Assembly (NCBI GenBank): GCA_049616325.1
Contig: JBMZHG010000003.1
Location: forward strand, 49,333 to 113,332
Reading direction: 5' to 3'
Length of the DNA stretch: 64,000 nt
Source: UBA11663 sp049616325
Lineage (GTDB): Bacteria; Bacteroidota; Bacteroidia; Flavobacteriales_D; Sanyastnellaceae
Each line of letters begins with the position of its first letter. The first letter of the stretch is position 1. The notes beneath the pieces are model-generated. The model made no database searches. It was not told where the DNA came from and saw only the letters and a list, made by a program, of their open reading frames with translations. Positions 26,234 to 34,851 of this stretch are shown here, piece by piece. A program made the position numbers and the translations under genes.

Positions 26234-27020
26234 GGGCTTGGCGCCATTCGTGAAGGCTTGCGAGCGTGGTCAGCAAGCCTTCCAACTGATCGAGGGGAAG
26301 CATGTTGGCGCCGTCACTCAACGCCTTGGAAGGATCGGGGTGGGTTTCAATGAACACGCCGTCAACACCCGCTGCAACGGCGGCACGAGCAAGGGTCGCG
26401 ATGAGTTGGGGACGCCCTCCCGTCACCCCACTGGCTTGGTTGGGTTGCTGAAGGCTGTGCGTCAAGTCCATGAAGGTGGGCGCAAAGACACGCATCTCCG
26501 AGAGGCCGCGCATGTCCACCACCAGGTCGCCGTACCCGTGCATGGTCCCGCGCTCGGTGAGCCAGATGTGGTTGTTTCCGGACTCGCGGATCTTGTCCAC
26601 CGCGTGCTTCATGGACGTCGGGGCCATGAATTGGCCCTTCTTGACGTTGACGATCCGGCCGGTGCGCGCAGCGGCGACAAGGAGATCTGTTTGCCGGCAG
26701 AGGAAGGCCGGGATTTGGAGCACGTCGGCCACCTCGGCAGCCGTGGCTGCTTCCTCGGGAAGGTGGATGTCCGTGACGATGCCCACGCCGAGGTCGGATT
26801 TGACTTGGGCAAGCACTTCGAGGGCCTCGCGGTCGCCGATGCCCGTGAAGGAATCAAGTCGGGTGCGGTTGGCTTTGCGGTAGCTGGCCTTGACGTGGAA
26901 GGGTAAGCCCAACTTGTCGCACACGTGCTTGACCTCCCGGGCGACGGTCATCGTGGTTTCCAAACTTTCGACGGCACAAGGGCCGGCGAGGACATGCAAC
27001 GGGGTGTGAGCGGTGTTCAT
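26226..27020 (-). CDS. kdsA: 3-deoxy-8-phosphooctulonate (KDO-8-P) synthase, metal-dependent type
   Basis: A 264-residue barrel enzyme that condenses phosphoenolpyruvate with arabinose-5-phosphate, the first committed step to KDO for lipopolysaccharide. Motifs: LAGPCAVES near the start, KASYRKANRT (substrate loop), TDIH, ERGTMHGYGD, HSLQQPN, IETHPDPSKALSDGANMLP. The residue in the metal position is Cys15, with His in HSLQQ, Glu in IETH and Asp in SDGAN, the set seen in the metal-dependent class (Aquifex type), not the Asn of the E. coli type. ATGA overlap with the upstream gene. Confidence 0.94.
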   Translation of the reverse strand: MNTAHTPLHVLAGPCAVESLETTMTVAREVKHVCDKLGLPFHVKASYRKANRTRLDSFTGIGDREALEVLAQVKSDLGVGIVTDIHLPEEAATAAEVADVLQIPAFLCRQTDLLVAAARTGRIVNVKKGQFMAPTSMKHAVDKIRESGNNHIWLTERGTMHGYGDLVVDMRGLSEMRVFAPTFMDLTHSLQQPNQASGVTGGRPQLIATLARAAVAAGVDGVFIETHPDPSKALSDGANMLPLDQLEGLLTTLASLHEWRQAHA

Positions 27021-28432
27021 GGACGGGAACTGGTTTGGGGCAGTTGGGTTTGTTTCACCGGAGCGGGGCTGCGAAGGTCACGGCTGGGCAACCCCATGAA
27101 CCGCGTCCAACCCGCTCCCGGCAGGCGCTTCAAGGAGACGCGCACGCCGCGGCCGTAGGTGTTGACCGCTTGTTCCGAGCCCCACATCCACCCCAGTGGA
27201 TCGTCCACCTCAATGGACAGTATGCGTTTCTTGGTCACCCGCAATTCAAACCAGGTCACCGGGCGAGCACCGCCCCATCCTCCCGTGCGGTAATCCAACC
27301 CAAACGCCAAACGCTTCGTCGGGATCCACCCCACACCCACTGTGAATTGAGGCTCGGGCATCCAGCTTCCGGCGCGGGCCTGAGCCCGAACTTGCAGGTC
27401 GGGCGTTGGCCACCAACTCAACTGCGCGTGAATTTTGGTAGGCAACATCAGCATTCGCCCGAGGGCGCTGTCGCTGACGAAGTAAAGGCTGTCAGGGTCA
27501 ATCCCCGTGGTTCCGTCCACGATGTCTTGCCAGGTGATGCCGTCCTCGTTGTCGGAACTGCCCTCTGTGAAGTAGGAGGAAAAAGGCACGCGCAATCCAG
27601 ACGTCACAAACCCCGTATCGACTGCGGCAACCAAGCCGCCCGCAGGTTCCCACATGACGCCGACATCTTGGAAGTCGACGAGGAACTGCAACGGAAACAA
27701 ATCCGAAGTCAACGGCAACGAGCCGCTGACCCCCACTCCGTAGGCCGGAAGGACGTGATTAAACTGAACCCCGGACGTGTCGGGAAACCGGTCCAAGCTC
27801 GCCAGGCCGTAGGCCTGCATGTTGACCTCCATGCTGTCCACACCTTCGGAGACCCAAAAGCTGCCGTTGGGAATTCCCCATTCCACGCCCGCCACACGCT
27901 GCACCACTGACAACTCCAGGCGCTGCCTCGTTTCCACGTGCTCCATTCCCAGGGAGAGGCGGTTGAATGCCCCGACGCGCATGCCGGTGCCGCTGAAGAC
28001 GTCGACGCGTCCCGTGTGCCCGGCATTGCCAAGGAACGCCAACTCGAACAAGTCACGTCGCCACAGGGTGCTCACCAACACTTCGCTTCCCAACGAACCC
28101 GTCACCGCCCAGGGGCCGTCGCCGAGGGGGCGGGTGGATCCGCGTTTGGCCCAACCGGCCTGAACGCCCATGCCGCCCACCAAGGGATGCGCTGCGAGCG
28201 CCTCATCGAAAAACGCGCGCGACAAGAAGCCGCCCGTTTGGAAGGTGTACAAGAAATCGGAGGACAAAGCGTTGCTGCGCTGGTTCGCCCAAACCTCGAA
28301 CGACGCCATCCCACGTTCCGAAGGAGGCGTCAAATTGGCGACGAGGCTCTGGGCATGCAGCGAGGAAACACATGCAACGGACGCCAGCCATCCCGCGAGC
28401 ACACAACGCAACGAAGTCGAGAAATGCTTCAT
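27017..28432 (-). CDS. Outer-membrane beta-barrel-like protein (DUF5723-like)
   Basis: A 471-residue protein with a signal peptide (about 1-27, ending LHAQ). The rest alternates short amphipathic strands ending in aromatic residues, and includes the ESSDNEDGITWQDIV-like insert and the late GLDYRTGGWG turn typical of Bacteroidota DUF5723 proteins. Likely an outer-membrane barrel of unknown role. It shares ATGA overlaps with kdsA downstream and with the lipoprotein gene upstream. Confidence 0.75.
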   Translation of the reverse strand: MKHFSTSLRCVLAGWLASVACVSSLHAQSLVANLTPPSERGMASFEVWANQRSNALSSDFLYTFQTGGFLSRAFFDEALAAHPLVGGMGVQAGWAKRGSTRPLGDGPWAVTGSLGSEVLVSTLWRRDLFELAFLGNAGHTGRVDVFSGTGMRVGAFNRLSLGMEHVETRQRLELSVVQRVAGVEWGIPNGSFWVSEGVDSMEVNMQAYGLASLDRFPDTSGVQFNHVLPAYGVGVSGSLPLTSDLFPLQFLVDFQDVGVMWEPAGGLVAAVDTGFVTSGLRVPFSSYFTEGSSDNEDGITWQDIVDGTTGIDPDSLYFVSDSALGRMLMLPTKIHAQLSWWPTPDLQVRAQARAGSWMPEPQFTVGVGWIPTKRLAFGLDYRTGGWGGARPVTWFELRVTKKRILSIEVDDPLGWMWGSEQAVNTYGRGVRVSLKRLPGAGWTRFMGLPSRDLRSPAPVKQTQLPQTSSRP

Positions 28433-29973
28433 TCGACCTCGATGATTTGGGTTCCTTCCAACCGACCTTGAATCCGGATGCCCTCGTGACCAGTAAACGG
28501 TTGCGCTCCGTAAGTATTTACGCGAAGCTCCACTTCAACCTGACCTCCGGGCAGCGCCATGTCCGCGTTTAGAGGAATGCTCAAGGTGGCCTCGCCCAAC
28601 GTGCCGTTGGGCACGCTGCCTGGCGGAAGGACCAACGTGTCTTGGTACAGCACCCCGTCCAACCGGTCAAACGCCACCGTTCCAGTTACCTCCACCGGAA
28701 AGGAGCTTTCAAAATCCAGGTGCAAGTGGCCCTCGAATTGTGGGAAATCTTCCAGCCCCTCCAAGTCAAACGAATCGCGCAGCACGACCCCGTTTACCCC
28801 CAGCTTCAGAGGAACCCGCAATTCGTACCAAAACGTGGGCGGGTAGTTGACGTTCCAGCGGTCCATCAACAAGTCTTGGGTGTCGAACGGGTTGAGCATC
28901 ATGCGACCCGCCACGTGCAAGGAGCGTGGGAACATCTCAATCATGCTTAAAAAATTGGAGCCCGGCGACCCCAAGTCGAGGCTCCACTCCGAGGGAGTGG
29001 GGACGCCGTTGTTCCATGTCGCCCGGGGTATGTCGTGACCTGCAATCAAATCGCCTTCCACCAAGTTCTCGTCAAACTGCAGGGTGTCCAAGTACAGCCG
29101 GAGGTCCGCCCCGACAGTGTTGGTGAAGTGCAATGCCGCGGTTGTCCCTTCCAAATCAATCACAGGCTCCGGAAGCGGCACCGTGTCCAACAAGGCGACG
29201 TCTGCGGAGGTGGATTCAGTCAGTTGACCGAAGTAACCTCCCAGCTCCTCCACCTTCAAATCCTGAAACGTCAGAGAGATGGCCAGGCTGTCGGTCGCTG
29301 TGATGATGTAGATGCCTTCCGGGGTGGTCACTTCCCCGGAAACTGCTGCGACGTTGACAGCAAGCGCGTTGGAATCAAACCCCGACACGGCGGCAAAGTC
29401 AAATTCTGCACCCGTCAATTCAACGAGCTGTGAATCCTCGCCCGGAACCGTTTCCGTCGCGGGAGGCAATTCAAGCGAAAACTCCAAAGGGTTCCCCTCG
29501 ACCAAAATTCCAGGGAACTGGAACAACATCGCCACCTCGCACTGCAAGCTGTGCTTGACCTCAATGCCCACCGTGCCGCTGCTGACCAAGGCATCCGTCA
29601 GCGCAAGTCCCTCCGGCTGGTTCAATTCAATGTCGAGGACGTCTTGGGTGCCCACCACCGTGGTTTGGGACGTGACGGGAAGCCCGTTTTCCAAAACACC
29701 TTCACCGTCGTAGCGAATCTCCACCGTGGTGTCCGGCAACTGGGCCCATTCGCTCCAGTCCCAGCCGTCCAGGGTGTCAACCAGCACGAAATGGGCGGGA
29801 CCGCCCTCCACGTCGGACTCGTACAGGGAGTCCGGCACCACGTCCGACCAATCCACGCGGTCGTCGAGCAACGGAATGTGGATGTCGTTTTCCCACGACA
29901 CCGGGTTGGCGCAGGCGACCGCCGTCAACAGGAGAACTACGCCAAGGATCAAGTGAAAGTTGGAGACGTTCAT
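28429..29973 (-). CDS. Large lipoprotein of unknown function
   Basis: A 514-residue protein with a lipoprotein signal (LTAVAC, Cys21). The mature part is almost all beta, with recurring stretches of the sort found in surface or periplasmic sandwich domains and very acidic. No enzyme motif is seen. It heads the run lipoprotein, barrel protein, kdsA, lipoprotein, all overlapping, and the overlap suggests the lipoprotein and the barrel work together in the outer membrane (inference). Confidence 0.7.
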   Translation of the reverse strand: MNVSNFHLILGVVLLLTAVACANPVSWENDIHIPLLDDRVDWSDVVPDSLYESDVEGGPAHFVLVDTLDGWDWSEWAQLPDTTVEIRYDGEGVLENGLPVTSQTTVVGTQDVLDIELNQPEGLALTDALVSSGTVGIEVKHSLQCEVAMLFQFPGILVEGNPLEFSLELPPATETVPGEDSQLVELTGAEFDFAAVSGFDSNALAVNVAAVSGEVTTPEGIYIITATDSLAISLTFQDLKVEELGGYFGQLTESTSADVALLDTVPLPEPVIDLEGTTAALHFTNTVGADLRLYLDTLQFDENLVEGDLIAGHDIPRATWNNGVPTPSEWSLDLGSPGSNFLSMIEMFPRSLHVAGRMMLNPFDTQDLLMDRWNVNYPPTFWYELRVPLKLGVNGVVLRDSFDLEGLEDFPQFEGHLHLDFESSFPVEVTGTVAFDRLDGVLYQDTLVLPPGSVPNGTLGEATLSIPLNADMALPGGQVEVELRVNTYGAQPFTGHEGIRIQGRLEGTQIIEVE

Positions 29974-30018
29974 GAGGAGGAAGATTCCATGGCAAGTTAC
30001 ACTGAGGTCAATCTGGAT

Positions 30019-32010
30019 TCACGGGGTCTGGCGAAGGGATGTCCACACAGAAATCACCGTCGCTGCACATGCGCCTAAAGTCGGCCAAACCAACGCCTCA
30101 ATCCCATGCAAATGCGACCTCCAAATCGGAACAACCAGCACCGAAACGACCGCCAGCACCGTCCACAACTGAGCAACTCGAAGGGTCCATCGGCGGTTCG
30201 CAGGCACAAGCACCAAGGCGCCGCCCGCCGTCCAAATCACGTCGGCATTCCACCACGTGTCGTTGTGATCCGTGAAGAGCATCATCGAAACAAACAGCAA
30301 CGACAACACCAGTCCAGAGACCGCAGTGAGGCCTCTCGCGACCTTGGCCGCTGTCGACATGGTCCGTGATTTCCCGTTGTCGAAACGCCACAAAATCGCG
30401 AGGAGGGCCGCCCAAAGCCAGGTGGCACGTGCAGGTGCATTTCGACCGGGTTGCCCTGCCGGAATTCCCGCATGCCAGGTGCCTTCGTGTGGAAACACGA
30501 TTTCGCGGGGAAACGCGAGAGGCTCGCCGTCGAGCGTCATGAATTCGAGTTGGTGGGCCAACACGTCCGGCAAAAACGCGTGCCCGCACAGTGTCATGGT
30601 TGTGGAGGCCTCCGCTCCCAGAATCAGTTCCATGCCCCACGCGGACCAAGGTTGGCCCGAAGTGTAAGGCCGGAGCGCTTCGAGGTACGTGCTGTCCGTT
30701 GGCGTGCATCCGGCGTCAAACCTTGAACCGAAGACTTCTTGGAGCACCGCAATCACCTTCGTTGCGCAGTTGTCCCGGAAGAAATCGTAGGCATACGTGG
30801 CGTTTTCAGGCTGCGCGTTCCACTCGAGGTACTCGGCCAAGGCGCGAACGTCCTCCGGCGCCAAATTCAGGACCTGTTCGTGGAGCGCCCGGCCCTGACG
30901 GAGGTACGTGTTTTGGAACCGGCCGTAGGGCTCAACGCCCAAACGGTAGTCCATCCTCCCCCGCACGAACCGAACGTAGAAACCGTCGTCCACCACGAAC
31001 GTACCGTAGTTGAACACCCAGTCAGAGCGAGATCCCGGATCGAAGATGCGAATGGCCGTGTGGCCAAACGCCGCGTACAGGTCTTCGCCCGGACTTGCCG
31101 TCAGCACGGAAGCCTGTGCGTCCTCGGTCAAGCGCCCGGCCAAATCCGTCGCCAGCACTTCGTTGCCCAACCCTGCGAAAACCGCCAAAGCCCAAAGCCA
31201 AGTTCCCGTGAACATGCGTCGAGCAGCACCGAACAACCACACGTTGGAGAACCTTTTCGTGTCGTCGAGTTGGGCGTGAACAACGAGGTCGCCGCCGCGC
31301 GCTGCCACCGTGCGCTTGTGGCTTCCCGGCACGGGATCGCAACGGGCGATGTCTGCAAGCGACGCGGCCACCACACCCGTGCCGCAACTCAAGGTCTCGG
31401 CCTCGACGCCCCGCTCAAACGTACGGATGGCCAATCCCGACTTCGTGACGGCCACGGCGTTGACGTTGCAGCCGCCAGGAGCGTACCGAGAATGGTTGCG
31501 CACCGTCGGACCGGCAGCGGCAAGGTCAAGACGGTCGAGCGCCTCCAAGCTCGGCAACCACTCGACGTGGTGCGGCGAACCGGTGTCCAAAAACGCAGCA
31601 CCGTTCGCCCCGGGAAACTGGGGAGGCATCTCCTGAGGCCAAGCGGCTACGTTCATGGTGACGCCCGGCACTCCGTCCTCGCCGACCCGTCCTTGATGGG
31701 TGCCGTCGACCGCATGCACCACCGAATCGCGTCCCACCAACCCTTCGCCAAACGCCCACGCCACGGCACTCCTTGTCCCGTTGCCGCAAAACGACCGGCT
31801 GCCGTCGGGGTTTCGGAAGTCGACGTGCAATTCTTCGGCGTCGTCAACGGACACCACCAGCACGCCGTCGGCACCCACACCATGTTGTCGGTCGCAAAGC
31901 GCGGCAACCTCCTCATTGGCCCAGTCGGACGGAAGCCGGCCTGAAGTCCGGCCGTCCACGAGCACGAAATCGTTGCCCGTTCCTTCCCATTTCTCAAATT
32001 GAAGTGCCAC
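30019..32010 (-). CDS. dapF: DapF-Lnb fusion: diaminopimelate epimerase joined to lipoprotein N-acyltransferase-like (DUF4105) membrane protein
   Basis: A 663-residue protein with two enzyme modules in one unbroken frame. Residues 1-265 are a complete diaminopimelate epimerase: GTGNDF (10-15), catalytic pair C75 (FCGNGTR) and C209 (SCGTGV). The last DapF strand (NVWLFGAARRMFTGTW) runs straight into a membrane helix (about 270-287). Residues 288-520 are a DUF4105/Lnb periplasmic domain (FGHTAIRI with H317; DNCATK with C415), followed by five hydrophobic helices (530-543, 558-580, 588-603, 612-629, 638-656), the plan of Lnb. Topology would place DapF in the cytoplasm and the Lnb domain in the periplasm. 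The start is GTG at 32008-32010. ATG at codon 266 could give a separate Lnb with its own signal peptide. Confidence 0.9.
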   Translation of the reverse strand: MALQFEKWEGTGNDFVLVDGRTSGRLPSDWANEEVAALCDRQHGVGADGVLVVSVDDAEELHVDFRNPDGSRSFCGNGTRSAVAWAFGEGLVGRDSVVHAVDGTHQGRVGEDGVPGVTMNVAAWPQEMPPQFPGANGAAFLDTGSPHHVEWLPSLEALDRLDLAAAGPTVRNHSRYAPGGCNVNAVAVTKSGLAIRTFERGVEAETLSCGTGVVAASLADIARCDPVPGSHKRTVAARGGDLVVHAQLDDTKRFSNVWLFGAARRMFTGTWLWALAVFAGLGNEVLATDLAGRLTEDAQASVLTASPGEDLYAAFGHTAIRIFDPGSRSDWVFNYGTFVVDDGFYVRFVRGRMDYRLGVEPYGRFQNTYLRQGRALHEQVLNLAPEDVRALAEYLEWNAQPENATYAYDFFRDNCATKVIAVLQEVFGSRFDAGCTPTDSTYLEALRPYTSGQPWSAWGMELILGAEASTTMTLCGHAFLPDVLAHQLEFMTLDGEPLAFPREIVFPHEGTWHAGIPAGQPGRNAPARATWLWAALLAILWRFDNGKSRTMSTAAKVARGLTAVSGLVLSLLFVSMMLFTDHNDTWWNADVIWTAGGALVLVPANRRWTLRVAQLWTVLAVVSVLVVPIWRSHLHGIEALVWPTLGACAATVISVWTSLRQTP

Positions 32011-32014
32011 CGCA

Positions 32015-32065
32015 CGAAGGTAGCACGGGCACGTCGGGAAGTGGGCACCCCTCCCCCTATCTTTG
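32015..32065. promoter_or_regulatory. Divergent promoter pair between dapF-lnb and the E1 gene
   Basis: The 59-base gap holds two -7 boxes facing outward: TACCTTCG on the minus strand (32015-32022), four bases before the dapF GTG, and TATCTTTG on the plus strand (32058-32065), four bases before the E1 ATG. Neither has a clear TTG -33, and each -33 region falls close to the opposite -7 box, so the two promoters may compete. Both transcripts would be leaderless. Confidence 0.55.
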
Positions 32066-32069
32066 GGTC

Positions 32070-34178
32070 ATGCCCCAACCTGCGAAATCGACCGCATCCA
32101 CAGGGCTGCTTCAAGCGTACACCACGGCGCGCACGGCACGAGCCATGTCGGACCTGTACGAGGAGCACGCTCGACTCACCGCCAAGTACGTCCACGCGTG
32201 TTCACGCGGCCACGAGGTCATTCAAATTGCCGCAGGCCAGTTGCTTCGCCCTCAGGATTACGTGAGTTGCTATTACCGCGACGACAGCCTGCTTTTGGCC
32301 ATGGGACTGACGCCGCAGGAGCTCATGCTGCAGCTTTTTGCCAAAAAAGACGACCCCTTCTCCGGCGGCCGAACGTATTACAGCCACCCCAGCCTGAATC
32401 GGCCCGGCCAACCCAAGATTCCGCACCAAAGTTCTGCCACGGGAATGCAAGCCATCCCTGCAGCGGGCGCGGCCATGGGGCTTCAGTACTTGGGCCAAAT
32501 GGACCTCGAATCCCAAGCCGTACAAGACGGCAAGCAAGCCGGCGTGAGCGGCGTGGACGACGAACCGGGAATTTCGTTCTGCAGCATTGGGGACGCGGCA
32601 ATGACCGAAGGCGAAGTGGCGGAGGCCTTTCACATGACCGCCTTGCGAAAGCTTCCCATGGTATGGCTTGTTCAAGACAACGAATGGGACATCAGCGCGC
32701 ACAGTTCGGAAGTGCGTTTTGGCGATGCAACCACCTTTGCGAAGGCGTTCCCAGGCATTGAAGTTGTGTCGGTGGACGGCACCGATTGGGAGGCGTGTCA
32801 CAAGGCCATGGCGCGCGCCATCGGCACCGCTCGACAAGAACAGCGCCCCTTCCTCGTCCACGCCAGCGTCCCCTTGTTGGGCCACCACACAAGCGGGGTG
32901 CGACGGGAATTTTACCGAGACGATTTGAAAGAAGCCGCCGAACGCGATCCCCTTCCCCTGCTTGAAGCCCAGCTGATTGAATCAGGCATGGACCGCGCGG
33001 ATTTGGACTTGCTTCATGCCAAAATCGACGCTGCAGTGCAGGAGGCCTTCGATGCCGCTCGTGGTGCAGACGACCCCTCAGCGGAAGACCTTTTGCCTCA
33101 CCGCTACGCCCCCACCTCCGTCACCGAAGAACGCGGCCAACGCCACGACCCCAACGGCGAGGTGACCTTGATGGTGGACTGCGCGCTCCACGCCATGCAA
33201 GAAATCATGGAGGACCATCCGGAAGCCCTGTTGTACGGGCAAGACGTGGGCGCACGGCTGGGCGGCGTGTTTCGGGAAGCGGCCACCTTGGGCCAAAAAT
33301 TCGGCGACCACCGCGTCTTCAACACCCCCATCCAAGAAGCCTTCATCCTCGGTTCCACAGTCGGAATGAGCGCCACTGGTTGCAGGCCCATTGTGGAGGT
33401 TCAGTTTGCGGACTACCTCTGGCCCGGACTGAACCAACTGTTCACGGAATTGAGCCGGAGCTACATGCTGAGCAACGGGCAATGGCCGGTTCACAGTTTG
33501 ATCCGCGTGCCCATCGGCGCCTACGGAAGCGGTGGGCCGTACCACAGCTCCAGCATCGAGTCGGTCCTGGCCAACATTCGAGGCGTCAAAGTGGCCTACC
33601 CCTCAAACGGCGCGGACCTCAAAGGCCTGCTCAAGGCGGCCTTCGAAGACCCCAACCCGGTGGTCGTCCTTGAACACAAAGGCCTGTACTGGTCCAAGAT
33701 TCCTGGCACCGAGTCGGCCAAAGTCGTCGAACCGGACCGCGAATACCGCGTCCCACTCGGCAAGGCACGTGTCGTGTTGGCCGCGGACGACGCCGTGCTC
33801 GAACGCGAAAGTGCCGTCACCGTGGTGACCTACGGACGCGGAGTCCATTGGGCGCAGGAGGCGGCCAAGGCCTATCCCGGACGCATCGAACTCGTCGACC
33901 TCCGCACCATCCAACCCGTAGATTACGAAGCCATCGAAGCCAGCGTCGCCCGGACCAACCGTTGTTTGGTGCTCACAGAAGAACCTGTTGCTCACAGCTT
34001 CGCCCAAGCCTTGGCGGGCCACATTGCGACGCGCTGCTTTCGCGACCTCGATGCGGCACCGGAAGTGCTCGGAAGCATGGACTTGCCGGCGATTCCGCTC
34101 AACGAGAACCTGGAAGCGGCTGTGTTGCCCTCTGCAGAAAAAGTGAGGGCAAAATTGGCATCGTTGTTGAACGTCTAA
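32070..34178 (+). CDS. 2-oxoacid (branched-chain type) dehydrogenase E1, alpha and beta subunits fused
   Basis: A 702-residue thiamine-diphosphate enzyme. Residues 1-350 are E1 alpha with the diphosphate/magnesium motif GDAAMTEGEVAEA... N (from 174 to N204); residues about 375-702 are E1 beta (TLMVDCALHAMQEIMED, GQDVGARLGG, FADYLWPGLNQL, TEEPVAHSF). The alpha/beta fusion is the form common in Bacteroidota and is usually assigned to branched-chain 2-oxoacids; pyruvate cannot be excluded. E2 and E3 are not in the window. The start is the ATG at 32070, four bases after a -7 box. A secreted-protein gene follows after four bases. Confidence 0.9.
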   Translation: MPQPAKSTASTGLLQAYTTARTARAMSDLYEEHARLTAKYVHACSRGHEVIQIAAGQLLRPQDYVSCYYRDDSLLLAMGLTPQELMLQLFAKKDDPFSGGRTYYSHPSLNRPGQPKIPHQSSATGMQAIPAAGAAMGLQYLGQMDLESQAVQDGKQAGVSGVDDEPGISFCSIGDAAMTEGEVAEAFHMTALRKLPMVWLVQDNEWDISAHSSEVRFGDATTFAKAFPGIEVVSVDGTDWEACHKAMARAIGTARQEQRPFLVHASVPLLGHHTSGVRREFYRDDLKEAAERDPLPLLEAQLIESGMDRADLDLLHAKIDAAVQEAFDAARGADDPSAEDLLPHRYAPTSVTEERGQRHDPNGEVTLMVDCALHAMQEIMEDHPEALLYGQDVGARLGGVFREAATLGQKFGDHRVFNTPIQEAFILGSTVGMSATGCRPIVEVQFADYLWPGLNQLFTELSRSYMLSNGQWPVHSLIRVPIGAYGSGGPYHSSSIESVLANIRGVKVAYPSNGADLKGLLKAAFEDPNPVVVLEHKGLYWSKIPGTESAKVVEPDREYRVPLGKARVVLAADDAVLERESAVTVVTYGRGVHWAQEAAKAYPGRIELVDLRTIQPVDYEAIEASVARTNRCLVLTEEPVAHSFAQALAGHIATRCFRDLDAAPEVLGSMDLPAIPLNENLEAAVLPSAEKVRAKLASLLNV

Positions 34179-34182
34179 GGGC

Positions 34183-34767
34183 ATGACTCGACTCGCGCGC
34201 CTCGTCCTGTTTTTGTCCGCCATGAGCACGGCCTCAGGTGACCTTTTCGCTCAGGCCGGCGCCTGGGTGCTGGACGGTTTTCCAAAGGACCACAACAGTT
34301 ATTTCTCAGGGCGAACGGAAATCGTCGCCGACGGGGAAAGGTTGAAAATCTCCGAGTGGCCTGAAAACGACAACAGCCCCGACGCATCCCTCGTGACCTA
34401 CTTCCTCGGACAAAGCGTGGTGAAAGTGTTCCCATGGAACGGCGAGCGAGTCGGACTGGTCTTCGAGTCGGACGAACGGCTGCCGCGCGCCGAAGTCAAT
34501 GCTGAAGGACAACTCGTGCTTCCGCCCCCCTACCCATCCCGCGTCCATCAGGAAAGCGAGGTTCCTTGCGGTGAAGGGTGCACGTACCTGGTCCGCAACG
34601 TGCAGTTCGAAGCCCTCGACCCGGCTGATTTTGCCCCGGGGGGCGCGAAAGAGAAGATGTTCGTACCGCCCGTCGATTTGCCGTTGCTTACTCGCGAGGA
34701 ATTTGTGGGTCGCTACCACATAGCTCCGCCCAGTCTCGGCGAGTGGGCCACAGGCCAACGGCCTTGA
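34183..34767 (+). CDS. Secreted protein of unknown function
   Basis: A 194-residue protein with a signal peptide (about 1-24, ending LFAQ). The rest is a small mixed domain with two Cys (PCGEGC, about 126-131) that could form a disulphide. No family recognised. It starts four bases after the E1 stop, so it is in the same transcript, though the link in function is not evident. Confidence 0.65.
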   Translation: MTRLARLVLFLSAMSTASGDLFAQAGAWVLDGFPKDHNSYFSGRTEIVADGERLKISEWPENDNSPDASLVTYFLGQSVVKVFPWNGERVGLVFESDERLPRAEVNAEGQLVLPPPYPSRVHQESEVPCGEGCTYLVRNVQFEALDPADFAPGGAKEKMFVPPVDLPLLTREEFVGRYHIAPPSLGEWATGQRP

Positions 34768-34851
34768 GTTTTCCGCATTCCAGGCACCAGAATACGCGAC
34801 TCACCGAGGGAAGGAGACGTGTTTTGAACCCAATTCACAATCGTTTGTTCC

